A stretch of 52,301 nt of DNA, from positions 1 to 52,301 of the forward strand of contig JBHGBD010000032.1 in the NCBI GenBank assembly GCA_041946825.1, written 5' to 3'. This document shows positions 45,601-52,301 of this stretch, piece by piece. Below the pieces are notes generated by a model that saw only the letters and a list, made by a program, of their open reading frames with translations, ran no database searches and was not told the DNA's origin. Made by a program: the position numbers and the translations under genes. Origin of the DNA: CAZTHM01 sp041946825. GTDB taxonomy: Bacteria; Acidobacteriota; Terriglobia; UBA7540. Each line of letters begins with the position of its first letter. Positions within the stretch are counted from its first letter, which is position 1.

Positions 45601-46245
45601 TCACTTCTCGATATCCAGGAGATAGATGTCCTTCCAATGGATCCTCGCCCCGCCGCCGGTGTGGAGTTGCAGTCCGATGACGCCATCGAAGAAGCGCGGC
45701 GCGGGGTCGCGGAAGTCCACGATCTGGATGCCATTGAGCCGGGTCACAATGTGCCGGCCCTCGATGGCGATTTCCAGTTCATTCCACTCGCCCGGCTTGA
45801 AGGCGCGGGCGCTCTCCGGCGAATTCCGGGCAATCCAGCCACGGCCGCCCGCCTCGTAAATGCCGCCGGTGTCGCGCTCGGGATCGACTTCCGCCTGAGT
45901 GCCCTCAATGTCGGGACCGTCCTTACCGTATCCGTAAATCCGCGAGCGGAGGAAGACGCCGTAATTCCCCTTCCCATCGCACTTGAACTTCACGCGCAAC
46001 ACGAAATCGCGGTAGGTTTTTTCGGTCGTCAGGTAGCCGTATTTGTTCTCCGCGCTCTCGGCGAGAATTTCGCCGTTCTCCACCCACCATTTTTCGTTGC
46101 CGTTGTTCTTCCAGCCGGTCAAATCCTTGCCGTTGAAGAGCGGCACCCAGCCGCCTCCCGGCGTCCCGACCTGGTCGGGATGGCCGAACGCGGAAGCCGC
46201 AAACAGAAGGGCGCCAATCTGAAACAGACTTCGAGGCTTCATCAT
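45601..46245 (-). CDS. Secreted DUF1080 protein (3-keto-disaccharide hydrolase domain)
   Basis: The 214-residue protein has a signal peptide (RSLFQIGALLFAASAFG) and one concanavalin-like DUF1080 domain: GWVPLFNGKDLTGWKN at the start, GYLTTEKTYRDFVLRVKFK, NYGVFLRSRIYG, EWNELEIAIEGRHIVTRLNG, and the final GGGARIHWKDIYL. Members hydrolyse 3-keto-glycosides made by Gfo/Idh/MocA enzymes. GGGGGAA precedes the start; the second Met at 46242 is an alternative. Confidence 0.88.
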   Translation of the reverse strand: MMKPRSLFQIGALLFAASAFGHPDQVGTPGGGWVPLFNGKDLTGWKNNGNEKWWVENGEILAESAENKYGYLTTEKTYRDFVLRVKFKCDGKGNYGVFLRSRIYGYGKDGPDIEGTQAEVDPERDTGGIYEAGGRGWIARNSPESARAFKPGEWNELEIAIEGRHIVTRLNGIQIVDFRDPAPRFFDGVIGLQLHTGGGARIHWKDIYLLDIEK

Positions 46246-46384
46246 GAGATTCCCCCACGCATTGGGAGTTAACCGTTACCCGGGTACTGTTCTTAAAGCA
46301 GGGGCACACCTTACCACAAGCTACTCGGAGAGTGAAGCGAAGGTAAGGAATGTTGCGGCGGGGCTTCGATCCTTTCGAGTCCGC

Positions 46385-47467
46385 TCACGGCTTCGAATTC
46401 GAAAGCCCCGGGATCCACTTGATGGCGTTGTCGTGGTAGAGCTTCTTGAGCACGGGTGCGGGCAGCGCCAGGCCGCGTACCGTGCGGTGGTTGTAGGTCA
46501 GCGTCTCGTCGGTCGAGAAGAACTTCCAGTCACGCGCGTACTCGGCTTCCCAGTTCTTGGCGGTTTCGGCGGGATTGTCCCAGGGCATGAATACCAGGTC
46601 GGTGGCGTAGAGAACGCGATCCTGATACTTGATGAGGAAAGCGCGAACTTTCTCGCGCGGCTGGATCATCAGGTAGGGAATGCGCGCCGCGGTGTCCACG
46701 GCGAAATTCGGGTAGAGATCAAAGTGCCTGGCGATTTCGTCCACGTCCACTTCCATGCTTCCCAGGTGCGCGCCCACAAAGCGCAGCTTGGGGTGGCGCT
46801 TCACCAGGCGATCGCGCGCCGCGAGGATGGTCCCTTTCGACGGCCGCTCGGGGTGCAGGTAATTGTGCCATTCGGGATAGGTTTTGTAGTAGCTGTAGTC
46901 GGGGCTTGAGGGGTCGAGCGGCAGCCAGGCCGACGTCGGCTCGGCGATGTGCGCGACCACCGTTCTGTTGTGCTTCGCGATGTCTTCCATGATGGGGTCG
47001 AACACCGGATTGTCCGGCATGAGGTACTCACCGGATTTCGTTTTCAATTCCATCCCGATGCTCTTGTAAATCTTCACCGCCACCGCGCCCTGGTCGAAGG
47101 TTTCGTTGAGGAGCTTGATCGTGCGCTCCGCAAACCCCGGCGACTCCCAGTCCTGCGGGTCGAAGGTGGAACACCACGCGGCGCGGCCGTGGCTGATCCG
47201 CCGGACTTCGAGTGCTGTCTTGTGCTGCCACTCGCCGTCCGCAAAGCCTCTCTCGTGCTTGTCCACCACGCAGATGTTTAGAAAGCGCAGGTTGAGCCGG
47301 TCAAACAGCTTGTAGAATTCCGGCGATGTGTTGAACGCGTGCGCGTGCGCGTCAATGGGGGCAACCGATTCGAGCGAAGGCGCGGGCTTCTGCGCCCGAA
47401 TCCGAGGCGCGCTTGCACCCGCGACCAGCGCTGCAAGCACGAGCAAACTCCAAGTCCTGATCTTCAC
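46385..47467 (-). CDS. Secreted amidohydrolase-family protein
   Basis: The 360-residue amidohydrolase-2 TIM barrel has a signal peptide (TWSLLVLAALVAGASA). Metal-site elements are IDAHAHAFN at the N-terminus, the lysine in VAVKIYKSIG, VVAHIAEP, FVGAHLGSME, and the aspartate in LYATDLVFMP. It may be a lactonase or decarboxylase-like enzyme; the substrate is unknown. It is the most upstream gene of the minus-strand run that ends at 43123. Confidence 0.85.
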   Translation of the reverse strand: MKIRTWSLLVLAALVAGASAPRIRAQKPAPSLESVAPIDAHAHAFNTSPEFYKLFDRLNLRFLNICVVDKHERGFADGEWQHKTALEVRRISHGRAAWCSTFDPQDWESPGFAERTIKLLNETFDQGAVAVKIYKSIGMELKTKSGEYLMPDNPVFDPIMEDIAKHNRTVVAHIAEPTSAWLPLDPSSPDYSYYKTYPEWHNYLHPERPSKGTILAARDRLVKRHPKLRFVGAHLGSMEVDVDEIARHFDLYPNFAVDTAARIPYLMIQPREKVRAFLIKYQDRVLYATDLVFMPWDNPAETAKNWEAEYARDWKFFSTDETLTYNHRTVRGLALPAPVLKKLYHDNAIKWIPGLSNSKP

Positions 47468-47558
47468 ATTGACCTCCAGGGGATAGCAGCCAGATTGCAG
47501 AAAGCGTCAACTTATCACGACCCGGCGGCGGGTGGAAGATGATGTGTCATGCTGAAGT

Positions 47559-47594
47559 GTCATTCCTCGCCCGCCGCGGCGGGCTCGGAATGAC
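47559..47594. repeat. GC-rich perfect palindrome in the 47468-47830 spacer
   Basis: GTCATTCC (47559-47566) and GGAATGAC (47587-47594) enclose a GC-rich CCCGCCGCGGCGGG core, making an 18-bp-armed near-perfect hairpin. It is the GTCATTCC-type word family common in intergenic DNA. Apart from the repeats and a possible TACAAT box at 47737-47742, this 363-bp spacer shows nothing else. Confidence 0.65.
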
Positions 47595-47774
47595 GCCAAA
47601 TTGCGCACGTAGCGCGACGGCAACAGGGTATTTCTATGAATTCATGGTGAGGAAGCTAGTACATGGACTTGCTCTTCGTCAACAGCCGAGCAAAGCACTT
47701 TGCGCCAACCGTCTCCCCTCGCAAGCCGATTTGGCATACAATTTCCGCCGACCTAGCAACAAGAACGGAGTAGC

Positions 47775-47818
47775 GGCGAGTTTATCTCGCCATGTGGCGG
47801 CGTAAAGCCGCCTCTACA
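47775..47818. repeat. Tandem GGCG mini-hairpins, copies 2 and 3
   Basis: GGCGAG-TTTAT-CTCGCC (47775-47791) is followed directly by GGCGGC-GTAAA-GCCGCC-TCTACA (47796-47818). The second unit has the same loop and 3' tail as the hairpin at 43105. Confidence 0.65.
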
Positions 47819-47830
47819 ACGGAGGGCATC

Positions 47831-48853
47831 ATGAAGGAATTGGGCGTGGGGATTATCGGGACGGGTTGGGTCGCGGGGGCGCATATTCAGGCGATTGAGA
47901 AGAACCCGCACACGGAAGTGCGCGGCATGGTGAGCCGCGACAAGGCGCGCGCCGCGACGCGGGCGGAAGAACTGGGGTTGACGCGCTGCCGGGCTTACAG
48001 TCGCCTGGAAGATATGCTCGATGATCCGGCGATCCACATCGTTTCGATCGCCACGCCTCATCACCTGCATGTCGAGCAGGGAATCGCCGCCGCCAAGGCG
48101 GGAAAACACATCATCCTCGAGAAGCCCGTGGCGCTCGATCTGGCGGGCCTGCGCGACCTTCAGGCGGCGGTACGCGCCGCGAAAGTCAAAACCGTGGTCT
48201 GCTTCGTCCTGCGCTGGAATCCGCTCTTTGACATGATCAAGACTTTCCTCGCGCAAGGCGCGATTGGCAATCTCTTCATGGCGGAAGTTGACTACCTGCA
48301 CGGCATCGGCCCGTGGTACGCGCAATACGAATGGAACACCAAGAAGGACATTGCGGGCAGCAGCTTGCTGACCGCCGGCTGCCACGCCATGGATGGGCTC
48401 AGGTGGTTTGTGGGCAAGCGCGCCGTCGAGGTTTTCGCGTACTCGAATTACAGCCCGAAGAATCCTCTCAACTACGAGTACGAACCCAACAGCATCACGC
48501 TGGTGAAGTTTGAAGATGGAACGCTCGGCAAAGTGGTGTCATCCGTCGAGTGCCGCCAGCCGTACATCTTCAACATCCAGCTCGTAGGCGACGCGGGCAC
48601 CATACGCAACAACCAGGTGTTCTCCACGCGCTGGACGGGCCAAAAAGGTTGGGCAACGTTTCCAACGATTCTGCCCGACAGCGGCGACGTCTCGCACCAT
48701 CCCTTCGCCGACGAAGTCAACCATTTCGTGGACTGCATCCAGAACAATCGCGAATCGCACTGCAACCTGGAGGACGCCGCGCAAACCCATGAGATCTGTT
48801 TTGCATCCCAGATATCGGCACGCGAGAAGCGGCCCGTAAAGCTGCCGCTCTGA
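47831..48853 (+). CDS. Cytosolic Gfo/Idh/MocA oxidoreductase
   Basis: The 340-residue enzyme lacks a signal peptide. It starts at the ATG at 47831 with GGAGGG ahead. The NAD(P) fold is LGVGIIGTGWVAGAH; IATPHHLHVEQGIAAAKAGK and the lysine in ILEKPVALD follow, and a C-terminal domain carries SSLLTAGCHAMDGLRWF with the family His. It is divergent from the exported sugar block and may act on the imported product. Confidence 0.88.
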   Translation: MKELGVGIIGTGWVAGAHIQAIEKNPHTEVRGMVSRDKARAATRAEELGLTRCRAYSRLEDMLDDPAIHIVSIATPHHLHVEQGIAAAKAGKHIILEKPVALDLAGLRDLQAAVRAAKVKTVVCFVLRWNPLFDMIKTFLAQGAIGNLFMAEVDYLHGIGPWYAQYEWNTKKDIAGSSLLTAGCHAMDGLRWFVGKRAVEVFAYSNYSPKNPLNYEYEPNSITLVKFEDGTLGKVVSSVECRQPYIFNIQLVGDAGTIRNNQVFSTRWTGQKGWATFPTILPDSGDVSHHPFADEVNHFVDCIQNNRESHCNLEDAAQTHEICFASQISAREKRPVKLPL

Positions 48854-48871
48854 TTTAAGCGCCCAAAAGTG

Positions 48872-48900
48872 TTGACAATTTAGGTGTTGCGGGTTAATGT
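48872..48900 (+). promoter_or_regulatory. Promoter for the DUF4382 lipoprotein gene
   Basis: TTGACA (48872-48877), 17-nt spacer, TAATGT (48895-48900). This would give a leader of almost 250 nt before the ATG at 49154; no known riboswitch was recognised in that leader. Confidence 0.55.
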
Positions 48901-49153
48901 AACGTCGCTGCAGGATTCGTTGCTGGGTCCGGGACAGAATGTCAGTCGTTTCTTTATTAGCTGATCAGGCATGCAAAAAACTACACCCCGACCATGTGAG
49001 AATTGCAGATGCAAGCCCCATGCCCTCGCGGTATGTCCCTTATTATCATTGAGTTATATCCTGAGGGGTTTGGCCGCAAACGTGCCATTATCTAGCTTCC
49101 GAGCTTTGGTCTAATTCTGAACTTAAACCATGGGGGATTTTGGGAGGAAACCA

Positions 49154-50602
49154 ATGTTTCGAGGAGTGCTAAAGGCAACTCTCGGTATAGTTTGTCTTTC
49201 GCTCGTCGCCCTCGCGATCATGAGTTGCGGAGGGGGAACGAGCACCACACCAACTACCGCCAAGACCGGAACGATCACGACGAGCATCAGCGACCCGCCC
49301 AGCTGCGCGTTCGCCTTCGACGCCGTCTACGTGACGGTGACGAAGGTCACCGCCAACATCTCCAGTACAGCTAGCGATACCGATAGCGGTTGGGTCACGC
49401 TGGTGGATTTGACCAGCAACCCCAAACAAATTGACTTGCTCCACCTGGCAGGCTCGGGCGCGTGCGTGCTGAGCCAGACGCTAGGTTCGGTGAGCGGCCT
49501 GCCGCCTGGCAAGTACGGGCAAATCCGGCTCTACTTGCTGGCCAACGACGCGGCCTCGGGCCCCAGCCCCAACGCCTGCGGTACGGGCGGATTCAATTGT
49601 GTGGTGACTGGCGGCAGCTCGATCCACATTCTGCAGTTGAGCAGCGAAGCCCAGACCGGGCTGAAGATCCCTCCCGGCCAGATTGCGGGCGGGGGCCTGA
49701 ACCTTCAGGATGGCCAGGCGGCCGACATCAATCTTGACTTCGACGCCTGCGCGTCGATCCTGCGGCAGGGGAATAGCCAATACCGCCTGAAGCCGACCCT
49801 GCGCGCGGGCGTGGTTTCAGTCAACAACAACGCACTCAGCGGGGTGGTGGTGGATACGGCCAACTCGAACGCTCCGGTTGTTGGAGCTACGGTCCTGCTG
49901 GAGCAGCCCGACGCGAGTGACCCCACGATCGAGCGCGTCGTCAACTCGACGGTCACGGGCACTGGCGGAGCTTTCAATTTCTGCCCGATAACTTCCGAGA
50001 ATCCGTTCGACATCGTTGTTACGGCGTGGACGAATCCCAATTCCGGAAACGACGTCACCTACAACGCGACGGTCGTCTTCGGCGTTCCGGTGGGAACGGC
50101 CCTCACCGACGCAAACGCCATCGGTCTGGTTCCGGAGGGCACAGCGCCCACTTTGCCCGCAACTCTAACGGGGCAAGTGACGAGCGCCGGCTCCGGCGGT
50201 GCGGTCGCGGCGGACGTGACGCTCTCGGCGTTGCAGGACGCGACTCCCACCGGCGGCTCGACCTTGAAGATGACCATCCCGATCTTCGGAGCGCTGATGC
50301 AGCCGCCGACGTTCACCACCACAGCCACGCCGGACCCGCCCACTCCCGCCTGCCCCGCGGGGACCAATTGCTACAACTACTCGATCATGGTTCCAGCCAG
50401 CAATCCCCGGGTGGGAACATTCAGCAGCGGGGCGGTCACCTATGCGGAACCCGCGCCGGCTCCGGTGAATTTCGACCTCAACTTCCTCGCGCCGGGCTGC
50501 ACCGCTTCGACGCCTTCGCCGGCGACGGTGGGCCCCACGGCGGTAACGCCGGGTACGAGTTCGAGCGTCAGCACGGTCGTGGCATTTACCGGTTGCACGT
50601 AG
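49154..50602 (+). CDS. DUF4382-domain lipoprotein
   Basis: The 482-residue protein starts at the ATG at 49154, with GGGAGGA ahead. A lipoprotein signal ends in LAIMSCGGG, so the mature protein is lipid-anchored at Cys. The DUF4382 domain follows (TGTITTSISDPP, FDAVYVTVTKVTA, SGLPPGKYGQIRLYL), then a carboxypeptidase-regulatory-like beta domain (LSGVVVDTANSNAPVVGATVLL) and low-complexity Thr/Pro-rich C-terminal repeats. Role unknown; probably on the cell surface or in the periplasm. Confidence 0.85.
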   Translation: MFRGVLKATLGIVCLSLVALAIMSCGGGTSTTPTTAKTGTITTSISDPPSCAFAFDAVYVTVTKVTANISSTASDTDSGWVTLVDLTSNPKQIDLLHLAGSGACVLSQTLGSVSGLPPGKYGQIRLYLLANDAASGPSPNACGTGGFNCVVTGGSSIHILQLSSEAQTGLKIPPGQIAGGGLNLQDGQAADINLDFDACASILRQGNSQYRLKPTLRAGVVSVNNNALSGVVVDTANSNAPVVGATVLLEQPDASDPTIERVVNSTVTGTGGAFNFCPITSENPFDIVVTAWTNPNSGNDVTYNATVVFGVPVGTALTDANAIGLVPEGTAPTLPATLTGQVTSAGSGGAVAADVTLSALQDATPTGGSTLKMTIPIFGALMQPPTFTTTATPDPPTPACPAGTNCYNYSIMVPASNPRVGTFSSGAVTYAEPAPAPVNFDLNFLAPGCTASTPSPATVGPTAVTPGTSSSVSTVVAFTGCT

Positions 50603-50630
50603 AATCGTTAGGTTTGAGTTGACTTCCCAC

Positions 50631-50671
50631 ACAGGCCCCTCGGCGCAAGCCGGCGGGCCTGTTTTGTTTTC
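50631..50671 (+). terminator. Intrinsic terminator after the DUF4382 gene
   Basis: ACAGGCCC (50631-50638) pairs with GGGCCTGT (50655-50662), with an inner GGC/GCC pair, and is followed by a TTTTGTTTT tract. Confidence 0.8.
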
Positions 50672-50721
50672 CTCCTGTATACTTGTCCCCGCAATTTCCC
50701 GACCCTGTACAGGAGGCTATC

Positions 50722-52131
50722 GTGTCTTCAAGATTCCTTTCCGCTCTTCTGCTGTTTGTGGCGCTTACTTCCCTGGCTTCGGCTCAAACCGAAACCGTCA
50801 TCATTCGCCCCAAAGAAATCGGCGATGTGCTGGTGAATCCCGGCATGGGGATTCAGACCTTTCAGCGGTTCAATGGCGACGCGCTGAATCCCGGCCTGAA
50901 ATGGTCGGAAGCGGGCCCCACCACCAAGCTCGAGCCGTCGTCGGCGAAACCGGATTTTCCCGGCAGTTCCATTTCTTACTGCCGCTGGTTCTGGGAGGTT
51001 CTGGAGCCGGAGCGCGGCAAGTACCGCTGGGAGATTCTCGACAACGCGCTTGACGAGGCGCGCCAGCACGGGCAGACGCTGGCGATTCGCCTGATGCCTT
51101 ACGATCAGAGCCATCCGCTCCCCGAGTGGTATCGCAATTCGGGGGCGCGCCGCGCCAATCAGCCTACCGACAAAGACGGCAAAGTCTGGCAGCCCGACTT
51201 CGCCGACCCGCTCTACTTGAAGTACTGGGGCGAGCTCGTGGCCGCGGCGGGCGCGCGTTACGACGGGCATCCCTACCTCGACACCGTGGATATTTCATCG
51301 GTCGGCTACTGGGGCGAAGGCTGGAGCGACTACATGCCGGCGTTCGCGGTGCAGAAAGCCCTGATCGATATCTGGGTGCGAGCCTTCAAGCAGACCCCGC
51401 TGCTGATGAACTTTGACGAAGAGAAGGCGCTCGCCTACGGCGCTCAGCAAGGCGCGGGCTGGCGCCTGGACTGCTGGGGCGACATGCGCAGCCAGTATTG
51501 GGAGAGCTGGCACCGCCGATGGTCGCACATGCTCGATTTCTACCCGCTGCAAGTCGTGCGCGCGGGCATTCAAGACGTCTGGCAGCGCAGCCCCGTCTCA
51601 CTTGAAACCTGCGGAGTGCCGGCCAATTGGTTTAAGCAAGGCTGGGACGTGGACTACATCATCGCCCAGGCGTTGCGCTGGCATGTCACGTCGGTCAACG
51701 TCAAATCCACGGCGATTCCCCCCGAGTGGAAAAAGCAATTCGATGAGTTTCAGAAGCGGATGGGCTATCGCTTCATCCTCCGGCGGCTGGAATATCCGCA
51801 ACGGGCGAAAGAGGGAATGACGATTCCGGTCAGCATGTGGTGGCTGAATGCCGGCGTCGCGCCGGTGTACCGTCCATATCGCTTGGCGATTCAGTTCTGG
51901 TCGCAGGCGTCGAGCGCCGTCACCCCGCTGGATGTAGATGTGCGGAAATGGCTTCCCGGCGACGCGGTCGTGGATACCAACGTGTATGTGCCCGACAGTC
52001 TCAAACCCGGAACATACCGGGTGCGCGTTGCCCTGCTCGATCCACGGACCGGCGCTCCTGCCATCAACCTGGCCATCGATGGACGGCAACCCGAAGGCTG
52101 GTATGACATCGGAGAAATCGTCGTCGAGTGA
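50722..52131 (+). CDS. Secreted DUF4832-like glycosidase-fold protein
   Basis: The 469-residue protein starts at a GTG (50722) with AGGAGG ahead and has a signal peptide (RFLSALLLFVALTSLASAQ). The core is a TIM-barrel of the GH42-like type: NPGMGIQTFQRF, CRWFWEVLEPERGKYRWE, TLAIRLMPYDQ, and DISSVGYWGEGWSDYMP with a candidate acidic residue. The C-terminal beta domain (RYRFILRRLEYP-like start, then RVRVALLDPRTGAPA) matches DUF4832. It is likely a polysaccharide-acting enzyme; substrate unknown. Confidence 0.78.
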   Translation: MSSRFLSALLLFVALTSLASAQTETVIIRPKEIGDVLVNPGMGIQTFQRFNGDALNPGLKWSEAGPTTKLEPSSAKPDFPGSSISYCRWFWEVLEPERGKYRWEILDNALDEARQHGQTLAIRLMPYDQSHPLPEWYRNSGARRANQPTDKDGKVWQPDFADPLYLKYWGELVAAAGARYDGHPYLDTVDISSVGYWGEGWSDYMPAFAVQKALIDIWVRAFKQTPLLMNFDEEKALAYGAQQGAGWRLDCWGDMRSQYWESWHRRWSHMLDFYPLQVVRAGIQDVWQRSPVSLETCGVPANWFKQGWDVDYIIAQALRWHVTSVNVKSTAIPPEWKKQFDEFQKRMGYRFILRRLEYPQRAKEGMTIPVSMWWLNAGVAPVYRPYRLAIQFWSQASSAVTPLDVDVRKWLPGDAVVDTNVYVPDSLKPGTYRVRVALLDPRTGAPAINLAIDGRQPEGWYDIGEIVVE

Positions 52132-52137
52132 CCCCTG

Positions 52138-52200
52138 CCTGTAGCGACGCTGTCCTTTTAGCGTCCCGATCCGACCGGGATGGGGACACCGGCGCTACCG
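52138..52200. repeat. GTAGCG inverted repeat
   Basis: CTGTAGCGACGCTGTCC (52139-52155) faces GGACACCGGCGCTACCG (52184-52200) as an imperfect reverse complement, 14 of 17 positions. Confidence 0.6.
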
Positions 52201-52300
52201 CAGAGGCGCAGAGGCCGCCGAGCGCGAGCCGGGGGGCGAGTATCGAAACTCCATCATTCTCGCCGCCGGTTTCTCTGTGTTCTCTGCGTCTCTGCGGTGG
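52197..52300. repeat. ACCGCAGAG word-repeat inverted element
   Basis: ACCGCAGAGGCGCAGAGG (52197-52214) faces CTCTGCGTCTCTGCGGT near the right window edge. The right arm repeats TCTCTG words. It overlaps the GTAGCG repeat by four bases. Confidence 0.65.
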
Positions 52301-52301
52301 A

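Noticed and set aside
48901..49153. Cyclic-di-GMP or other known riboswitch in the DUF4382 leader
   Set aside because: None of the conserved core sequences was recognised.

Overview
The window is GC-rich bacterial chromosome with densely packed genes. Its gene families point to a free-living aerobic member of the Acidobacteriota: a kinase/TolB/TPR giant protein, a DUF4382 lipoprotein, Tat-exported Gfo/Idh/MocA oxidoreductases, EgtB/EgtD, an SBP56-type methanethiol oxidase, and the order TPR protein - ispE - tRNA-Gln. This placement is an inference from gene content. No 16S gene is present and no database search was run.

Layout. 1-5302 (minus strand): the 5' part of tRNA-Gln(TTG), ispE, a large secreted TPR protein with a near-consensus promoter, and enolase; a small toxin-antitoxin cassette lies between the true enolase 3' end and a second 81-bp copy of that end. 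5530-8690 (plus): SppA peptidase and a disulfide oxidoreductase. 8825-14361 (minus): egtB-egtD (ergothioneine) and a two-gene unit for a flavoprotein/ferredoxin membrane redox protein. 14629-25021: a GH63-like glucosidase, a decayed stretch with a LacI remnant and a tRNA-like remnant, a B3/B4-domain protein, a Tat-exported isomerase-like protein, a 1112-residue hydrolase-kinase-TolB-TPR fusion, and an Fpg/Nei glycosylase.

25066-33507 looks like an organosulfur island: two coupled YeeE/YedE genes, an AraC regulator divergent from a methanethiol S-methyltransferase (MddA-like), a truncated YeeE relative, a truncated hemoglobin, a methanethiol oxidase (SBP56) overlapping a His-rich metal-transporter-like gene, and two paralogous 93-residue proteins. 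Together these genes could methylate methanethiol to dimethyl sulfide or oxidise it.

35252-42992 holds an MBL-fold hydrolase and then a histidine operon, hisI-G-D-C-B-H-F-A. The operon is preceded by a promoter, a leader peptide with seven His codons, and mutually exclusive antiterminator and terminator hairpins, which together form a textbook transcription attenuator. hisE and hisN are absent. hisF carries an in-frame palindromic insertion, and related word-repeat palindromes fill several operon spacers.

43123-48853: a minus-strand block of exported proteins (amidohydrolase, DUF1080, Gfo/Idh/MocA, TIM-barrel epimerase) resembling a 3-keto-glycoside pathway, plus a divergent cytosolic Gfo/Idh/MocA gene. 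49154-52131: a DUF4382 lipoprotein and a secreted DUF4832-like glycosidase-fold protein. The window ends in two palindromic repeat elements.
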